A stretch of DNA of 64,000 nucleotides from Micromonospora radicis (GTDB taxonomy: Bacteria > Actinomycetota > Actinomycetes > Mycobacteriales > Micromonosporaceae), in NCBI RefSeq assembly GCF_003583405.1, contig NZ_QXEC01000017.1:62001-126000 (forward strand), read 5' to 3'. A program made the translations under genes and the position numbers. The notes beneath the pieces are model-generated. The model did no database searches. It saw nothing but the letters and a program-made list of their open reading frames with translations, and was not told the DNA's origin. Positions 23,200-32,610 of the stretch are shown piece by piece (within the stretch, counting starts at the first letter, position 1; every line of letters begins with the position of its first letter).

Positions 23200-24885
23200 T
23201 CAGAGGCGCTGAATCCGGCTTGGAGATGGCTGAGAGGCAGAGTCGACGACCGGCAGGACCACTGCGGACGGACGATCTGGATCGTGCAGGATCTCGCGAT
23301 ATCCACCACGGAGGGTGACCGCCGCGCCGAGTGGTTCACCGGTTCCGGGGTTGCGCGCGTACCGAGGGTGAGCACCACCGGAGACCTGTAGTCGCAGGCG
23401 GTGGCCGGGGGCGAAGCGGTGGGCGGTGGGCCACATCTCGACCGGAACCGCGCAGACTCCGGCACTGTCGACCGGGAACCGCTGTGGGTCGACCCGGACC
23501 AGTCCGTCACAGACGTTCCAGGATCGACCGCGGTGGTCCACGTCGCACAGTCGCACGAAGACGTCAAGGTAGGCCAGTTCGCTGCGCAGGTGGATCTCCG
23601 CTCGTACCGGGCCGATCACCTCGAGTGCGTCGGTGAGGGGCTCGCTGGTCCAGGTCAGCACGTCGGCGCGGCGCTCCACCGGTCGGTTGTCGACCGGGCC
23701 GGCCCGCTGCGCCACCAGCAGCGGCCCACCCAGCGACGGGGTCGGGTCGGCCGGGTCGTACCGGAATCCGTCCGGTGGGGACGGCACGGCCGCGGCGGTA
23801 CGCAGGGCGGAGCCCGGGTGCAGGTGCCACCGGGTGAGCCGGGCCGGCGGGGGCCAGTCGGGCAGGTCCCGCCAACCTCCACCGGTACCACCGACGTGCA
23901 CCCGGACCGGGGCGGCCGGCGGGGTTCCGGTGCCGGCGCTCGACGTGAGATGGGCGTCCAGCCAGCTGAGCCCCGCACGCAGGGCGGCGACGAACAGCCC
24001 GGGACTGCCGTGCGTCCACGGGCCGACGGTCAGCCGTGGCCGGGCGCCGACGGCGCGCAGCGCGGCGTAGTCGCGCAACTGCGCGGGCAGGAAGATGTCG
24101 TGCCAGCCGCTGACCATCGCCACCGGGGCGCGGACCAGGTGCAGTCGGTCGTCGAAGACCCGACTCCGCCAGTAGTCGGCCTGTGGGGTGTGCTGCCGCA
24201 GCCACTCCTGGAAGAACGGCACGGTGACCCCGGTGGCGACCCGGTCGGCCTCGACCAGCGGTAGATGGGACAGGGCGGCGACCAGCCTGGGCTGTCCCCG
24301 CTTGAGTTCCCACTGCCGGGCCAGCCACGGCACGGTCTGCGCCTGCAGCAACTCCACCCAGGTCAGGACCGTGTCCAGGGCGAACGACTCCCCGGCGTAG
24401 GTGGAGTCGCGGGTGGCCGAGGCGGTGGCCACGGCAACCATCGCGCGTAGTTCCCCACCCGCGTCGGCGGCCAGGGCCCACTGCACGAAGCCCTGGTAGC
24501 TGGCGCCGAACATGCCGAACGCCCCACCCCACCACCGCTGCCGGCGCAGCCAGTCGAGAGTGTCCAGGCCGTCGTCGCGCTCGAACGCGAACGGATCGAA
24601 CGAACCGCCCGAGCCGCCGGTACCTCGGCACGACTGGATGACCACGTGGAAGCCCTGCTCGGCGGCGATCCGGCAGAGCAGCCGCATCGGTCCACCCCGG
24701 CCGTACGGGGTCCGGATCAGCACCGTCGGCGCGCCGGGCAGGTCGGGCGCGTAGTGGTCGGTGCGCAGGATCACCCCGTCGCGGGCCCGGACCGCGACGT
24801 CGCGGGTGACGACGATCCGCCGGGTACGCGCCGCGGGCAGCCGCAGCGCGGCCACGGCGAGTCGGGACGCCAGCCGATCCAGCAC
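23200..24885 (-). CDS. CocE/NonD family alpha/beta hydrolase
   Basis: This 561-residue serine hydrolase is of the X-Pro dipeptidyl-peptidase/cocaine-esterase type. The nucleophile is Ser129 in FGASYQGF. SCRGTGGSGG near 85 is the family oxyanion region, and the catalytic His lies in GPWTHGSPG. The C-terminal jelly-roll domain (LRLQVSGGAHPRYARNPGTG) is typical. It starts at GTG 24885, only 6 bases after the marR stop, so the two form an operon. It probably cleaves an acyl ester or amide; no signal peptide is obvious. Confidence 0.9.
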   Translation of the reverse strand: MLDRLASRLAVAALRLPAARTRRIVVTRDVAVRARDGVILRTDHYAPDLPGAPTVLIRTPYGRGGPMRLLCRIAAEQGFHVVIQSCRGTGGSGGSFDPFAFERDDGLDTLDWLRRQRWWGGAFGMFGASYQGFVQWALAADAGGELRAMVAVATASATRDSTYAGESFALDTVLTWVELLQAQTVPWLARQWELKRGQPRLVAALSHLPLVEADRVATGVTVPFFQEWLRQHTPQADYWRSRVFDDRLHLVRAPVAMVSGWHDIFLPAQLRDYAALRAVGARPRLTVGPWTHGSPGLFVAALRAGLSWLDAHLTSSAGTGTPPAAPVRVHVGGTGGGWRDLPDWPPPARLTRWHLHPGSALRTAAAVPSPPDGFRYDPADPTPSLGGPLLVAQRAGPVDNRPVERRADVLTWTSEPLTDALEVIGPVRAEIHLRSELAYLDVFVRLCDVDHRGRSWNVCDGLVRVDPQRFPVDSAGVCAVPVEMWPTAHRFAPGHRLRLQVSGGAHPRYARNPGTGEPLGAAVTLRGGYREILHDPDRPSAVVLPVVDSASQPSPSRIQRL

Positions 24886-24891
24886 CGGCGC

Positions 24892-25425
24892 TCAGTCCGT
24901 CCGGCGTCGCGGTGCCGGTTCGACCCGCGCGGCCCGCACCTCGTCTCGGTGTTCCCGCAGCGAGCCGCCCATCGCGGTGATGAACCGGTAGACCACTTCC
25001 AGTTCGTCGTCGCCGAAGCCGGCCATCACCGCGTCGGTGCGCTCCCCCAGTGGGCGGAAGAAGTCCATCGCCACGGCGGCGCCCCGCTCCGCGTAGTGCA
25101 GCAGGACCTTACGCCGGTCGGTGGTGTCCCGGTCGCGGCGGATGTGCCCGGCCCGTTCCAACCGGTCGATCAGCGCGGTGACGGAGCCCGAGGAGAGGTC
25201 CAGCTGTTCACCGAGCCGGCCGGGGGTGATCGGTTCGCCGGTCAGCTCGGCGTCCATCACGGCGATCAGCGCCTGCAGGTCGGTGGCGCCCAGGCCGTGC
25301 TGGCCGGCGAACGCGTGCCCGACGTGCTGCGCGTCCACGCAGTAGCGCCGCAGCTCGGCCGTGATCTCCGCGACCAGCATGTCCCGCCGCGTGTCACGCC
25401 GCCGGTACATCCCGTGACCTGTCAC
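24892..25425 (-). CDS. MarR family transcriptional regulator
   Basis: This is a 177-residue winged-helix regulator. The recognition region LGEQLDLSSGSVTALIDRLERAGHIRRDRDTTDRRK (in two parts near 95-130) is diagnostic of MarR. The start is GTG at 25425, or ATG at 25410. It is transcribed divergently from the MMPL exporter and shares a 168-base intergenic region containing palindromic sites that include TGTCGAGA half-sites. It probably represses both units and responds to a small ligand. Confidence 0.9.
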   Translation of the reverse strand: MTGHGMYRRRDTRRDMLVAEITAELRRYCVDAQHVGHAFAGQHGLGATDLQALIAVMDAELTGEPITPGRLGEQLDLSSGSVTALIDRLERAGHIRRDRDTTDRRKVLLHYAERGAAVAMDFFRPLGERTDAVMAGFGDDELEVVYRFITAMGGSLREHRDEVRAARVEPAPRRRTD

Positions 25426-25489
25426 GTCCCGCCGTTTCCTCCCGAGATTCCCCGGCCCGCAGCATAGCTCAGCATCGGACGGCGTCTCG

Positions 25490-25510
25490 GCTGTCGAGAT
25501 TCTCGACAGC
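25490..25510. promoter_or_regulatory. Palindromic MarR-type operator
   Basis: GCTGTCGAGA-T-TCTCGACAGC is a perfect 21-base palindrome midway between marR and mmpL. A degenerate copy (13 of 17 core bases) lies at 25539-25555. A perfect half-site TGTCGAGA is at 25570-25577, 17 bases before the mmpL start. This is the expected layout for autoregulation plus control of the divergent exporter. Confidence 0.75.
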
Positions 25511-25593
25511 TGCCAGCAGTTGCGTCATCTCTCTTGATGGTCGAAACTCTCGATAGCCTAGATATGTCTTGTCGAGAGACCGGAGCTCAGCGC

Positions 25594-27699
25594 ATGTCCC
25601 TGTTCACCCGCGTCGCCGGAAGTCGCCGGGCGGCCTGGCTCGCCGTCGCCGTGGCCGTCGTCGCCGGCGCGGCCGTCTTCGGGCTTCCCATCCCCGACAA
25701 CCCGCCGCCGGTCTCCGCCACCGGCCTGTCCGAGCAGTGGCAGTCCACCCAGGCCGAACGACTGCAGGACGAACTGCCCGCCAGCGACGTGCAGCCCGCC
25801 GTGGTGGTGGTCAGCCGGGGCGACGCGGCACCGCTGAGCCAGGCCGACCGCGACGCGGTCACCGACGCCACCGCCGACCTGAGCCGGTTCGCCGCCGCCG
25901 ACCAGGTCGCCCCGCCGCAGTTCTCCCCCGACGGCACGGTGGCCCTGGTCGCCGTACCCCTGTTCAGCACCGGCGGCCAGGAGGAGATCGCCGGTCGGGT
26001 GGCCGACCTCCGCGCGGCGCTCACCGGGTTCCCCGCCGACCTCACCGTCGAGGTGACCGGACCGCCCGCCTTCACCGCCGACCTGACCAAGGTCTTCGAG
26101 GGCGCCGACGTCACCCTGCTCGCCTTCACCGCCGCCGTCGTTGCGGTGCTGCTGCTGGTCACCTACCGCAGCCCGGTGCTGTGGATGGTGCCGCTGCTCA
26201 TCGTGGCCGCCACCGAACAGCTCACCCTGCGTGCCCTCGACACGATCATCCCGGCCGTCGGGATCAACTTCGCCGGTGGCGCCGTCACCGGCATCGCCAG
26301 CGTCCTGGTCTTCGGCGCCGCCACCAACTACGCGCTGCTGCTGATCGCCCGCTACCGCGAGGAACTACGCCGCGAGGCGGACCGCTACGTGGCCATGCGC
26401 GCCGCCCTGCGACGGACCGCCGAACCGATCCTCGCCAGCGGCGGCACCGTCATGCTCGGTGTGCTCACCCTGCTGCTCAGCCAGCAGGAACTCAACCGGG
26501 CCCTCGCCGTGGCCTGCGCCGTCGGCATCCTGCTCGCGATGGCCTCGGCCCTGTTCGTCCTGCCGGCCGTCCTGGTCCTGCTCGGTCGCGGCCTGTTCTG
26601 GCCGTTCGTGCCGGAGGTCGGCAGCACCGGCCGGGAAGGCCGGATCTGGGGTCGGCTCGGCGCCGCCGTGGTCCGCCGGCCGGCGCCCGTCGCGGTGCTG
26701 GCCACCCTGCTGCTGGCCGGGCTCGCCCTCGGCGGCCTGGGCATCCGGACCGGCCTGTCGGAGACCGAGCAGTTCCGGGTCCAGCCGGAGGCCGTCGCCG
26801 GGGCACAGACCCTGGCCCGGGCCTTCCCCGCCGGCACCACCCAGCCGTTGGCGGTGCTGACCAACCCCGGTGCCGTACCGGCGGTGACCGCGGCCGCCGC
26901 CGACGTACCGGGCGTCGCCGCGGCCCGCCCCGGCGCCGCCGGGCCCGACGTCGCCCAGGTCGACGTGGTCCTCGATGCCGAATCGGGCACCCCGGCCGCG
27001 GACCGGACCGTGGAACGGCTGCGGGCCGCGGTCGCCGCAGTCGACGGCTCCGCCCCACCGGCCGTGGCGGGGGTCGGCGACCTGCCCGGCGCAGTCGTCG
27101 GCGGCACCGTCGCCGGCAGGTACGACTCGGCGGCGGCCGACGCCCAGGACCTGCGCCTGATCCTGCCGCTCATCCTGCTGCTCGTCGGCGCCGTCCTGGT
27201 CCTGCTGCTGCGTGGACTGGTCGCCCCGATCCTGCTCGTGGCCACGGTCGTCGCGTCGTACTTCGCCAGCCTCGGCGGTGCCTGGCTGCTCTTCGAGCAC
27301 GTGCTCGGCTTCCCGGCACTGGACAGCGGCGTACCGCTGCTGGCCTTCGTGTTCCTCGTCGCACTCGGCGTGGACTACAACATCTTCCTGGTCACCCGGG
27401 CCCGCGAGGACGCCCGCACCACCGGCACCCGTAAGGGGATGCTCTCCGCGCTGCGGGTCACCGGCGGGGTGATCACCAGCGCCGGCATCCTGCTCGCCGC
27501 GGTCTTCGCCCTGCTCGGCGTGCTACCGCTGATCACGCTGACCCAGATCGGGATCATCGTCTGCCTCGGCGTACTGCTGGACACCCTGCTGGTACGCACG
27601 GTGGTCGTCCCCGCGCTGACCTTCCTGCTCGGCGAGCGGTTCTGGTGGCCGGGCCGGATCACGCCCAGCCCGGTCCACCCGCCCAGCCAGGTTCAGTAG
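25594..27699 (+). CDS. MMPL family RND-type exporter
   Basis: The product is 701 residues with about 12 transmembrane helices in two MMPL halves, each with a large extracytoplasmic loop. The first half has a TM block about residues 180-340 (for example the VLVFGAATNYALLL motif). The second half ends with VFLVALGVDYNIFLVTRAREDART. It probably exports a lipid or drug using proton motive force. ATG 25594 is chosen because MSLFTRVAGSRRAAW matches family N-termini; 25534 would read through the operator region. The stop overlaps the end of the convergent transglycosylase gene by 7 bases. Confidence 0.9.
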   Translation: MSLFTRVAGSRRAAWLAVAVAVVAGAAVFGLPIPDNPPPVSATGLSEQWQSTQAERLQDELPASDVQPAVVVVSRGDAAPLSQADRDAVTDATADLSRFAAADQVAPPQFSPDGTVALVAVPLFSTGGQEEIAGRVADLRAALTGFPADLTVEVTGPPAFTADLTKVFEGADVTLLAFTAAVVAVLLLVTYRSPVLWMVPLLIVAATEQLTLRALDTIIPAVGINFAGGAVTGIASVLVFGAATNYALLLIARYREELRREADRYVAMRAALRRTAEPILASGGTVMLGVLTLLLSQQELNRALAVACAVGILLAMASALFVLPAVLVLLGRGLFWPFVPEVGSTGREGRIWGRLGAAVVRRPAPVAVLATLLLAGLALGGLGIRTGLSETEQFRVQPEAVAGAQTLARAFPAGTTQPLAVLTNPGAVPAVTAAAADVPGVAAARPGAAGPDVAQVDVVLDAESGTPAADRTVERLRAAVAAVDGSAPPAVAGVGDLPGAVVGGTVAGRYDSAAADAQDLRLILPLILLLVGAVLVLLLRGLVAPILLVATVVASYFASLGGAWLLFEHVLGFPALDSGVPLLAFVFLVALGVDYNIFLVTRAREDARTTGTRKGMLSALRVTGGVITSAGILLAAVFALLGVLPLITLTQIGIIVCLGVLLDTLLVRTVVVPALTFLLGERFWWPGRITPSPVHPPSQVQ

Positions 27700-28604
27700 C
27701 CCAGGCAGACGCACTCGGTCATCAGCGCACGGACGTTACGCACGTAGCTCGGGTTGGGGACGGCCAACGGCTGCCCCTCCCGGGCCACCGCGCCGTGCCC
27801 GTAGTTGTACGCCGCGATGACCGCGTTGAGCAGGCACGAGTTCAACTCGCTGGTGCACAGCCCGGCGTCGAGCCGGTAGTCCGAGTCGAAGTACATGTCA
27901 CCGATGTACTTGGTGAGCCACGCCAGGTACGTCCCGCCGAGGTAGGCGTTGTCCTGGTAGTCCCACACGTCATAGTTCTGACCGAACCGCTGGTTCATCC
28001 AGGTCGCCGTGTCCGGCATCACCTGCATCAGGCCGATGCCACCGTCGCAGGCCACGATGTTGGACTGCCAACCGCTCTCCTGCCAGGCGGTCGCCTTGAT
28101 CAGATTCAACGGGATGCGGATGTCCGGCGCCGAGGTGGGCCAGTAGGTACGCCCCGCCGCGTCGGTAAGCGCCGCCTTGGCCTGCGCCCGACTGGCCTGG
28201 TCACCCTTGTAGCTGGGCTTGCAGCTGCTCGGCGCCGGCTTGGGCGGGGCCGGCGGCACCTTCGTCTCCGTCGGCGGCTTCGGCACCGTCCGCGGCGCGG
28301 TCGAGGTCCGCTTCGGCTTCGGCTTCGCCGAGGGGGAGCCGGACGCCGACGGCGAGGCACTGGCGCTGGCCTTGGCCTTCGGCGCGGCACCCATCGACTC
28401 CACCGCCGCCGGGGTGGCGCTCGCCTCGTCCGGCAGGGCCGACTCGTCCGGTTCGGCGCTCTCCGGCGGCTGGTCCTCGGGGAACGCGACCGGCGCGGGC
28501 AACTCCCGGGGCGAGCCGCCGTCCACCCTGGCGCAGCCGCCCCCGGCCACCAGCAGTGCCGCGGCAACGAACGCGATGCCCACCCGAGTGACGTTCCGCC
28601 CCAT
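27693..28604 (-). CDS. Lytic transglycosylase-like (SLT) exported protein
   Basis: The product is 303 residues. The signal peptide has a lipobox-like end (VAGGGC, Cys24). A long Pro/Ala/Ser/Lys-rich linker (about 30-128) follows, and then an SLT domain. The catalytic Glu is Glu176 in ATAWQESGWQ, and GGIGLMQVMPDTA and AAYNYGHGAV are family motifs. It probably cleaves peptidoglycan between MurNAc and GlcNAc at the cell surface. The start ATG at 28604 has AAGGGGG upstream; longer frames are unsupported. Confidence 0.88.
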   Translation of the reverse strand: MGRNVTRVGIAFVAAALLVAGGGCARVDGGSPRELPAPVAFPEDQPPESAEPDESALPDEASATPAAVESMGAAPKAKASASASPSASGSPSAKPKPKRTSTAPRTVPKPPTETKVPPAPPKPAPSSCKPSYKGDQASRAQAKAALTDAAGRTYWPTSAPDIRIPLNLIKATAWQESGWQSNIVACDGGIGLMQVMPDTATWMNQRFGQNYDVWDYQDNAYLGGTYLAWLTKYIGDMYFDSDYRLDAGLCTSELNSCLLNAVIAAYNYGHGAVAREGQPLAVPNPSYVRNVRALMTECVCLGY

Positions 28605-28806
28605 GTCGACCCCCTTCGGCAGTGACGAACCGCCGCAGGCTAGCAGGATGGGCCCGTCCCCGGTGTCCCCGAAACTGCCCCACGACGCCCGCGCCCGCCC
28701 GCCCCAGCTGCCACAATCGGTACCGGAAGCGCGCTCGGACGCTCGGCAAGCCCACCGAGTGTGACCCCGGCGCGCACCGCATCGGCCCAGGCGGGAGGAT
28801 GGAGGC

Positions 28807-30675
28807 ATGCAGCTTCGCACCGACCTCCGCAACGTCGCCATCATCGCTCACGTCGACCACGGCAAGACCACCCTGGTCGACGCCATGTTGCGGCAGGCCG
28901 GCGCCTACGGCGCCCGGGGCGAGGTGACCGAGCGGGTGATGGACTCGATGGACCTCGAACGGGAGAAGGGCATCACCATCCTGGCCAAGAACACCGGCGT
29001 GCGCTACCTGCCGGCGGACGGCTCGGACCCGGTCACCATCAACATCATCGACACGCCCGGGCACGCCGACTTCGGCGGTGAGGTCGAGCGCGGGCTGACC
29101 ATGGTCGACGGGGTGGTGCTGCTGGTCGACGCCAGCGAGGGCCCGCTGCCGCAGACCCGGTTCGTGCTCCGCAAGGCCCTCAAGGCCCGGATGCCGATCA
29201 TCCTGGTGATCAACAAGGTGGACCGTCCCGACGCCCGGATCAAGGAGGTCGTCGACGACACCTACGAACTCTTCCTCGACCTGGACGCCGACGAGGAGCA
29301 GATCGACTTCCCGATCGTCTACGCCTGCGCCCGCGACGGCATCGCCTCGCTGACCCAGCCGGCCGACGGCTCGGTGCCGGACGACAGCACCTCACTGGAG
29401 CCGCTGTTCCGCACCCTGCTCGACACCATCCCGGCGCCCGCGTTCGACGCGGACGCGCCGCTCCAGGCGCACGTCACCAACCTCGACGCCTCCCCGTTCC
29501 TCGGCCGCCTGGCGCTGTGCCGGGTCCGCCAGGGCAACATCGCCAAGGGCCAGACCGTGGCCTGGTGCCGCACCGACGGCAGCACCCAGCGGGTCCGCAT
29601 CTCCGAACTGCTGATGACCGAGGGTCTGGAGCGCAAGCCCGCCGAGTCGGCCGGACCGGGCGACATCATCGCCGTCGCCGGCATCCCCGAGATCATGATC
29701 GGCGAGACCCTCGCCGACGCCGAGGACCCGCGGCCACTGCCGCTGATCACCGTCGACGAGCCGGCCATCTCGATGACCATCGGCACCAACAACTCGCCGC
29801 TGGTCGGTCGGGTCAAGGGCGCCAAGGTCACCGCCCGGATGGTGAAGGACCGCCTGGACAAGGAACTCGTCGGTAACGTCTCGCTCCGGGTACTGCCCAC
29901 CGAGCGGCCCGACGCCTGGGAGGTGCAGGGCCGCGGGGAACTCGCCCTGGCGATCCTGGTCGAGCAGATGCGCCGCGAGTCCTTCGAGCTGACCGTCGGC
30001 AAGCCGCAGGTGGTCACCCGGGAGATCGACGGCAAGACCTGCGAGCCGGTGGAGCGGCTCACCATCGACGCGCCGGACGAGTACCTCGGCGCCATCACCC
30101 AGCTGCTGGCCACCCGCAAGGGCCGGATGGAACAGCTGGTCAACCACGGCACCGGCTGGATCCGGATGGAGTGGCTGGTCCCCGCCCGCGGGCTGATCGG
30201 CTTCCGTACCGAGTTCCTCACCGAGACCCGGGGCACCGGCATCCTGCACCACGTCTTCGAGTCCTACGAGCCGTGGTTCGGCGAGCTGCGTACCCGCAAC
30301 AACGGCTCGCTGGTCGCCGACCGGTCCGGCAGCGTCACCGCGTTCGCGATGACCAATCTCCAGGAGCGTGGCCAGCTCTTCGTCGAGCCCGGCACCGAGG
30401 TGTACGAGGGCATGATCGTCGGGGAGAACTCCCGCTCCGACGACATGGACGTCAACATCACCAAGGAGAAGAAGCTCACCAACATGCGCTCGTCCACGGC
30501 CGACGAGACCGAGAAGCTGATCCCGCCGCGGAAGCTGTCGCTGGAGCAGGCGCTGGAGTTCTGCCGTGAGGACGAGTGCGTCGAGGTCACCCCGGCCGCG
30601 GTCCGCATCCGCAAGGTGACCCTCGACCAGACCCAGCGGGCCCGCGCCGCCGCCCGCCGCAAGCACGCCGGCTGA
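28807..30675 (+). CDS. typA: Ribosome-associated GTPase TypA/BipA
   Basis: This 622-residue translational GTPase is involved in 50S assembly and stress adaptation. G1 AHVDHGKTTL is at 14-23. DTPGHADFGGEVERGL (G3) and NKVDRPDARI (G4) follow, then EF-G-like domains and the BipA C-terminal domain (MIVGENSRSDDMDVN). GGGAGGATGGAGGC precedes the ATG, giving a clear start. It is divergent from the transglycosylase gene and followed 9 bases later by a beta-lactamase-fold gene. Confidence 0.96.
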   Translation: MQLRTDLRNVAIIAHVDHGKTTLVDAMLRQAGAYGARGEVTERVMDSMDLEREKGITILAKNTGVRYLPADGSDPVTINIIDTPGHADFGGEVERGLTMVDGVVLLVDASEGPLPQTRFVLRKALKARMPIILVINKVDRPDARIKEVVDDTYELFLDLDADEEQIDFPIVYACARDGIASLTQPADGSVPDDSTSLEPLFRTLLDTIPAPAFDADAPLQAHVTNLDASPFLGRLALCRVRQGNIAKGQTVAWCRTDGSTQRVRISELLMTEGLERKPAESAGPGDIIAVAGIPEIMIGETLADAEDPRPLPLITVDEPAISMTIGTNNSPLVGRVKGAKVTARMVKDRLDKELVGNVSLRVLPTERPDAWEVQGRGELALAILVEQMRRESFELTVGKPQVVTREIDGKTCEPVERLTIDAPDEYLGAITQLLATRKGRMEQLVNHGTGWIRMEWLVPARGLIGFRTEFLTETRGTGILHHVFESYEPWFGELRTRNNGSLVADRSGSVTAFAMTNLQERGQLFVEPGTEVYEGMIVGENSRSDDMDVNITKEKKLTNMRSSTADETEKLIPPRKLSLEQALEFCREDECVEVTPAAVRIRKVTLDQTQRARAAARRKHAG

Positions 30676-30684
30676 CCGCGCCGG

Positions 30685-31575
30685 ATGGACCTGGGCGACC
30701 TCGACGCGCGGCTGGCGGAGACGCCCGGCACGGTCTCGGTGTACGCGGGACGACTCCACGCCCCGCCCACCTGGACCCGGCACGCCGAGGTCACCCACTA
30801 TGCGGCGAGCACGATGAAACTGGCCGTGCTCGCCGCGCTGTACCGAGCCGCCGAGACCGGTCGCCTCGACCTGGACGCCCCGGTCGAGGTGTCCAACCGG
30901 TTCACCTCGGCCCGGCCGGACGCCGCCCCGTACGGCTGTGCCCGCCACTACGACAACGACGACGCCGTCTGGGCCCGACTCGGCGAGCACGTGCCGCCAC
31001 GCTGGCTCGCCGAGCGGATGATTGTCCGGTCCAGTAACCTCGCCACCAACCTGCTCATCGAGCACCTCGGGCGCCCCGCGCTGGCCGAGGTCTGGGCGCT
31101 CGCCGGTGCCCGGCACAGCGGCACCGCCCGCGGCATCGAGGACTTCGCCGCCCGCGAGGTCGGCATCACCAACCTGGTCACCGCCGCCGACCTGGCCGCC
31201 CTGCTCGACACCATCGCCACCGGCGCCACCCGACCGGGACCGATCGCCTCGCCCGCCGGCTGCGCCGAGATGCTGGACGTGCTCTGCGCCCAACAGATCC
31301 GCCAGGACGTCGCCGAGGGGCTACCGGCCGGCGTCCGCCTCGCGCACAAGAACGGCTGGGTACCCGGCATCCGGCACGGCGCGGCGGTGGTCTTCCCCGA
31401 AGACGCCGCCCCGTACCTGATCGTGGTCTGCACCACCACCCCGCTCACCGAGCAACCGTCCGGCGCGCGGAGCGACGTCGACGCCCGCCAGCTGGCCGCG
31501 GACATCTCCACCCGGGTGTGGCAGGCCCGCCACCACCTCACGCCGGCCGACCCGCCGCCGACCTCGGCACACTGA
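30685..31575 (+). CDS. Class A beta-lactamase-fold serine hydrolase
   Basis: The 296-residue product has the three active-site elements of class A serine beta-lactamases. SxxK is Ser42-Thr-Met-Lys45. SxN is Ser116-Ser-Asn118. KTG is replaced by Lys222-Asn-Gly224. There is no signal peptide or transmembrane segment at the N-terminus (MDLGDLDARL). A cytoplasmic or non-classically placed hydrolase is therefore more likely than a resistance enzyme. It starts 9 bases after typA and is probably co-transcribed with it and with the NlpC/P60 gene downstream. Confidence 0.85.
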   Translation: MDLGDLDARLAETPGTVSVYAGRLHAPPTWTRHAEVTHYAASTMKLAVLAALYRAAETGRLDLDAPVEVSNRFTSARPDAAPYGCARHYDNDDAVWARLGEHVPPRWLAERMIVRSSNLATNLLIEHLGRPALAEVWALAGARHSGTARGIEDFAAREVGITNLVTAADLAALLDTIATGATRPGPIASPAGCAEMLDVLCAQQIRQDVAEGLPAGVRLAHKNGWVPGIRHGAAVVFPEDAAPYLIVVCTTTPLTEQPSGARSDVDARQLAADISTRVWQARHHLTPADPPPTSAH

Positions 31576-31689
31576 CCACGCGCGCACCGCACCCGCACCC
31601 GGTCACCGAGGTAAAGATTCAGACTGAGGATTGATAGGCACGAGGATCCCTCATATCGTCCCCACAACAGGGTTGCAACCGACCCGGGG

Positions 31690-32610
31690 GTGGACGTGCG
31701 GTCAGACGCCGAAGCGGTGGTCAGGGTCGCCGTCGGCACGCTGTGGGAAACACCCGAGGCGGTCCGACCGGACGACGCACCGGCGCTCGGGGCGCTCGCC
31801 GATGTCGGGGCATGGGTCGCCGGCCTGGACGCCGACCGGCAGGGCGGCGACTGCGTACTGAGCCAACTCCTGCTCGGCGAGCGGGTGCTGGTCACCGCGA
31901 TCCGCTCGGACGGCTGGGCACACGTGGTCGCCGTCGAGCAGCCGTCCGAGCGGCTCGACCCGCGCGGCTACCCCGGCTGGCTGCCCGCGGTGCACCTGGC
32001 GCCGGTGGAACCGGGCGTGGACGGCGCCGCCCAGGTCGTGGTGGACGCCATGGTCACCGCCCTGCGCGCCACGCCGGACGGCCCGGTCGTGCTACCCGGG
32101 GTCGTCCTCGGCACCCGGCTGGCGCCGGCCGGGCCACCGGTCGACGGTTGGCGTCCGGTGCACACCCCTGGGCGCTCCGAGCCGCTGTGGCTGCCGGCGG
32201 CACACCTGGCCCCCGCACCGACCCGGCCGCCCACCGCCGCGGAGGTGCTCGCCGTGGCATCCCGGCTGATCGGCGTCGGCTACCTGTGGGGTGGCCTGTC
32301 GGCGTACGGGATCGACTGTTCGGGATTGGTCCACCTGACCTGGCGTCGGCTCGGCGTACCGCTGCCCCGCGACGCCAGCGACCAGGCCGCCGCCAGCCAG
32401 CCGGTCGAGCTGGGCGCGGAACGCCCCGGCGACCTGTACGCCTTCGCCCGCCCCGGGCAACGGGTCCACCACATCGGCATCGTCACCGCCGACGTCCGGC
32501 CCGGCGACGAGCGGCGCATGCTGCACGCCTGTTACCAGCACCAGCGGGTGCTGGAGGAACGACTGCCGGCCGACCGCACCGCCACCCTGGTCGGTGCCCA
32601 CCGGATCTGA
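31690..32610 (+). CDS. NlpC/P60 family hydrolase with N-terminal SH3-like domains
   Basis: The product is 306 residues. The C-terminal NlpC/P60 domain has Cys210 in GIDCSGLVHL, His260/261 in VHHIGIV and His279 in MLHACYQH. These give a complete Cys-His-His active site. The first 175 residues look like two bacterial SH3-type repeats (each ending in a WLPA(V/A)HLAP motif near 98 and 168). It has no signal peptide. The start is GTG 31690, or GTG 31696 with GGGGG better spaced. It is likely a gamma-D-Glu-diamino-acid endopeptidase or related cell-wall recycling amidase. Confidence 0.85.
   Translation: MDVRSDAEAVVRVAVGTLWETPEAVRPDDAPALGALADVGAWVAGLDADRQGGDCVLSQLLLGERVLVTAIRSDGWAHVVAVEQPSERLDPRGYPGWLPAVHLAPVEPGVDGAAQVVVDAMVTALRATPDGPVVLPGVVLGTRLAPAGPPVDGWRPVHTPGRSEPLWLPAAHLAPAPTRPPTAAEVLAVASRLIGVGYLWGGLSAYGIDCSGLVHLTWRRLGVPLPRDASDQAAASQPVELGAERPGDLYAFARPGQRVHHIGIVTADVRPGDERRMLHACYQHQRVLEERLPADRTATLVGAHRI

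Noticed and set aside
23100..23200. Prophage or integrated element around the M15-like gene
   Set aside because: There is no integrase, attachment repeat, structural gene or shift in base composition.
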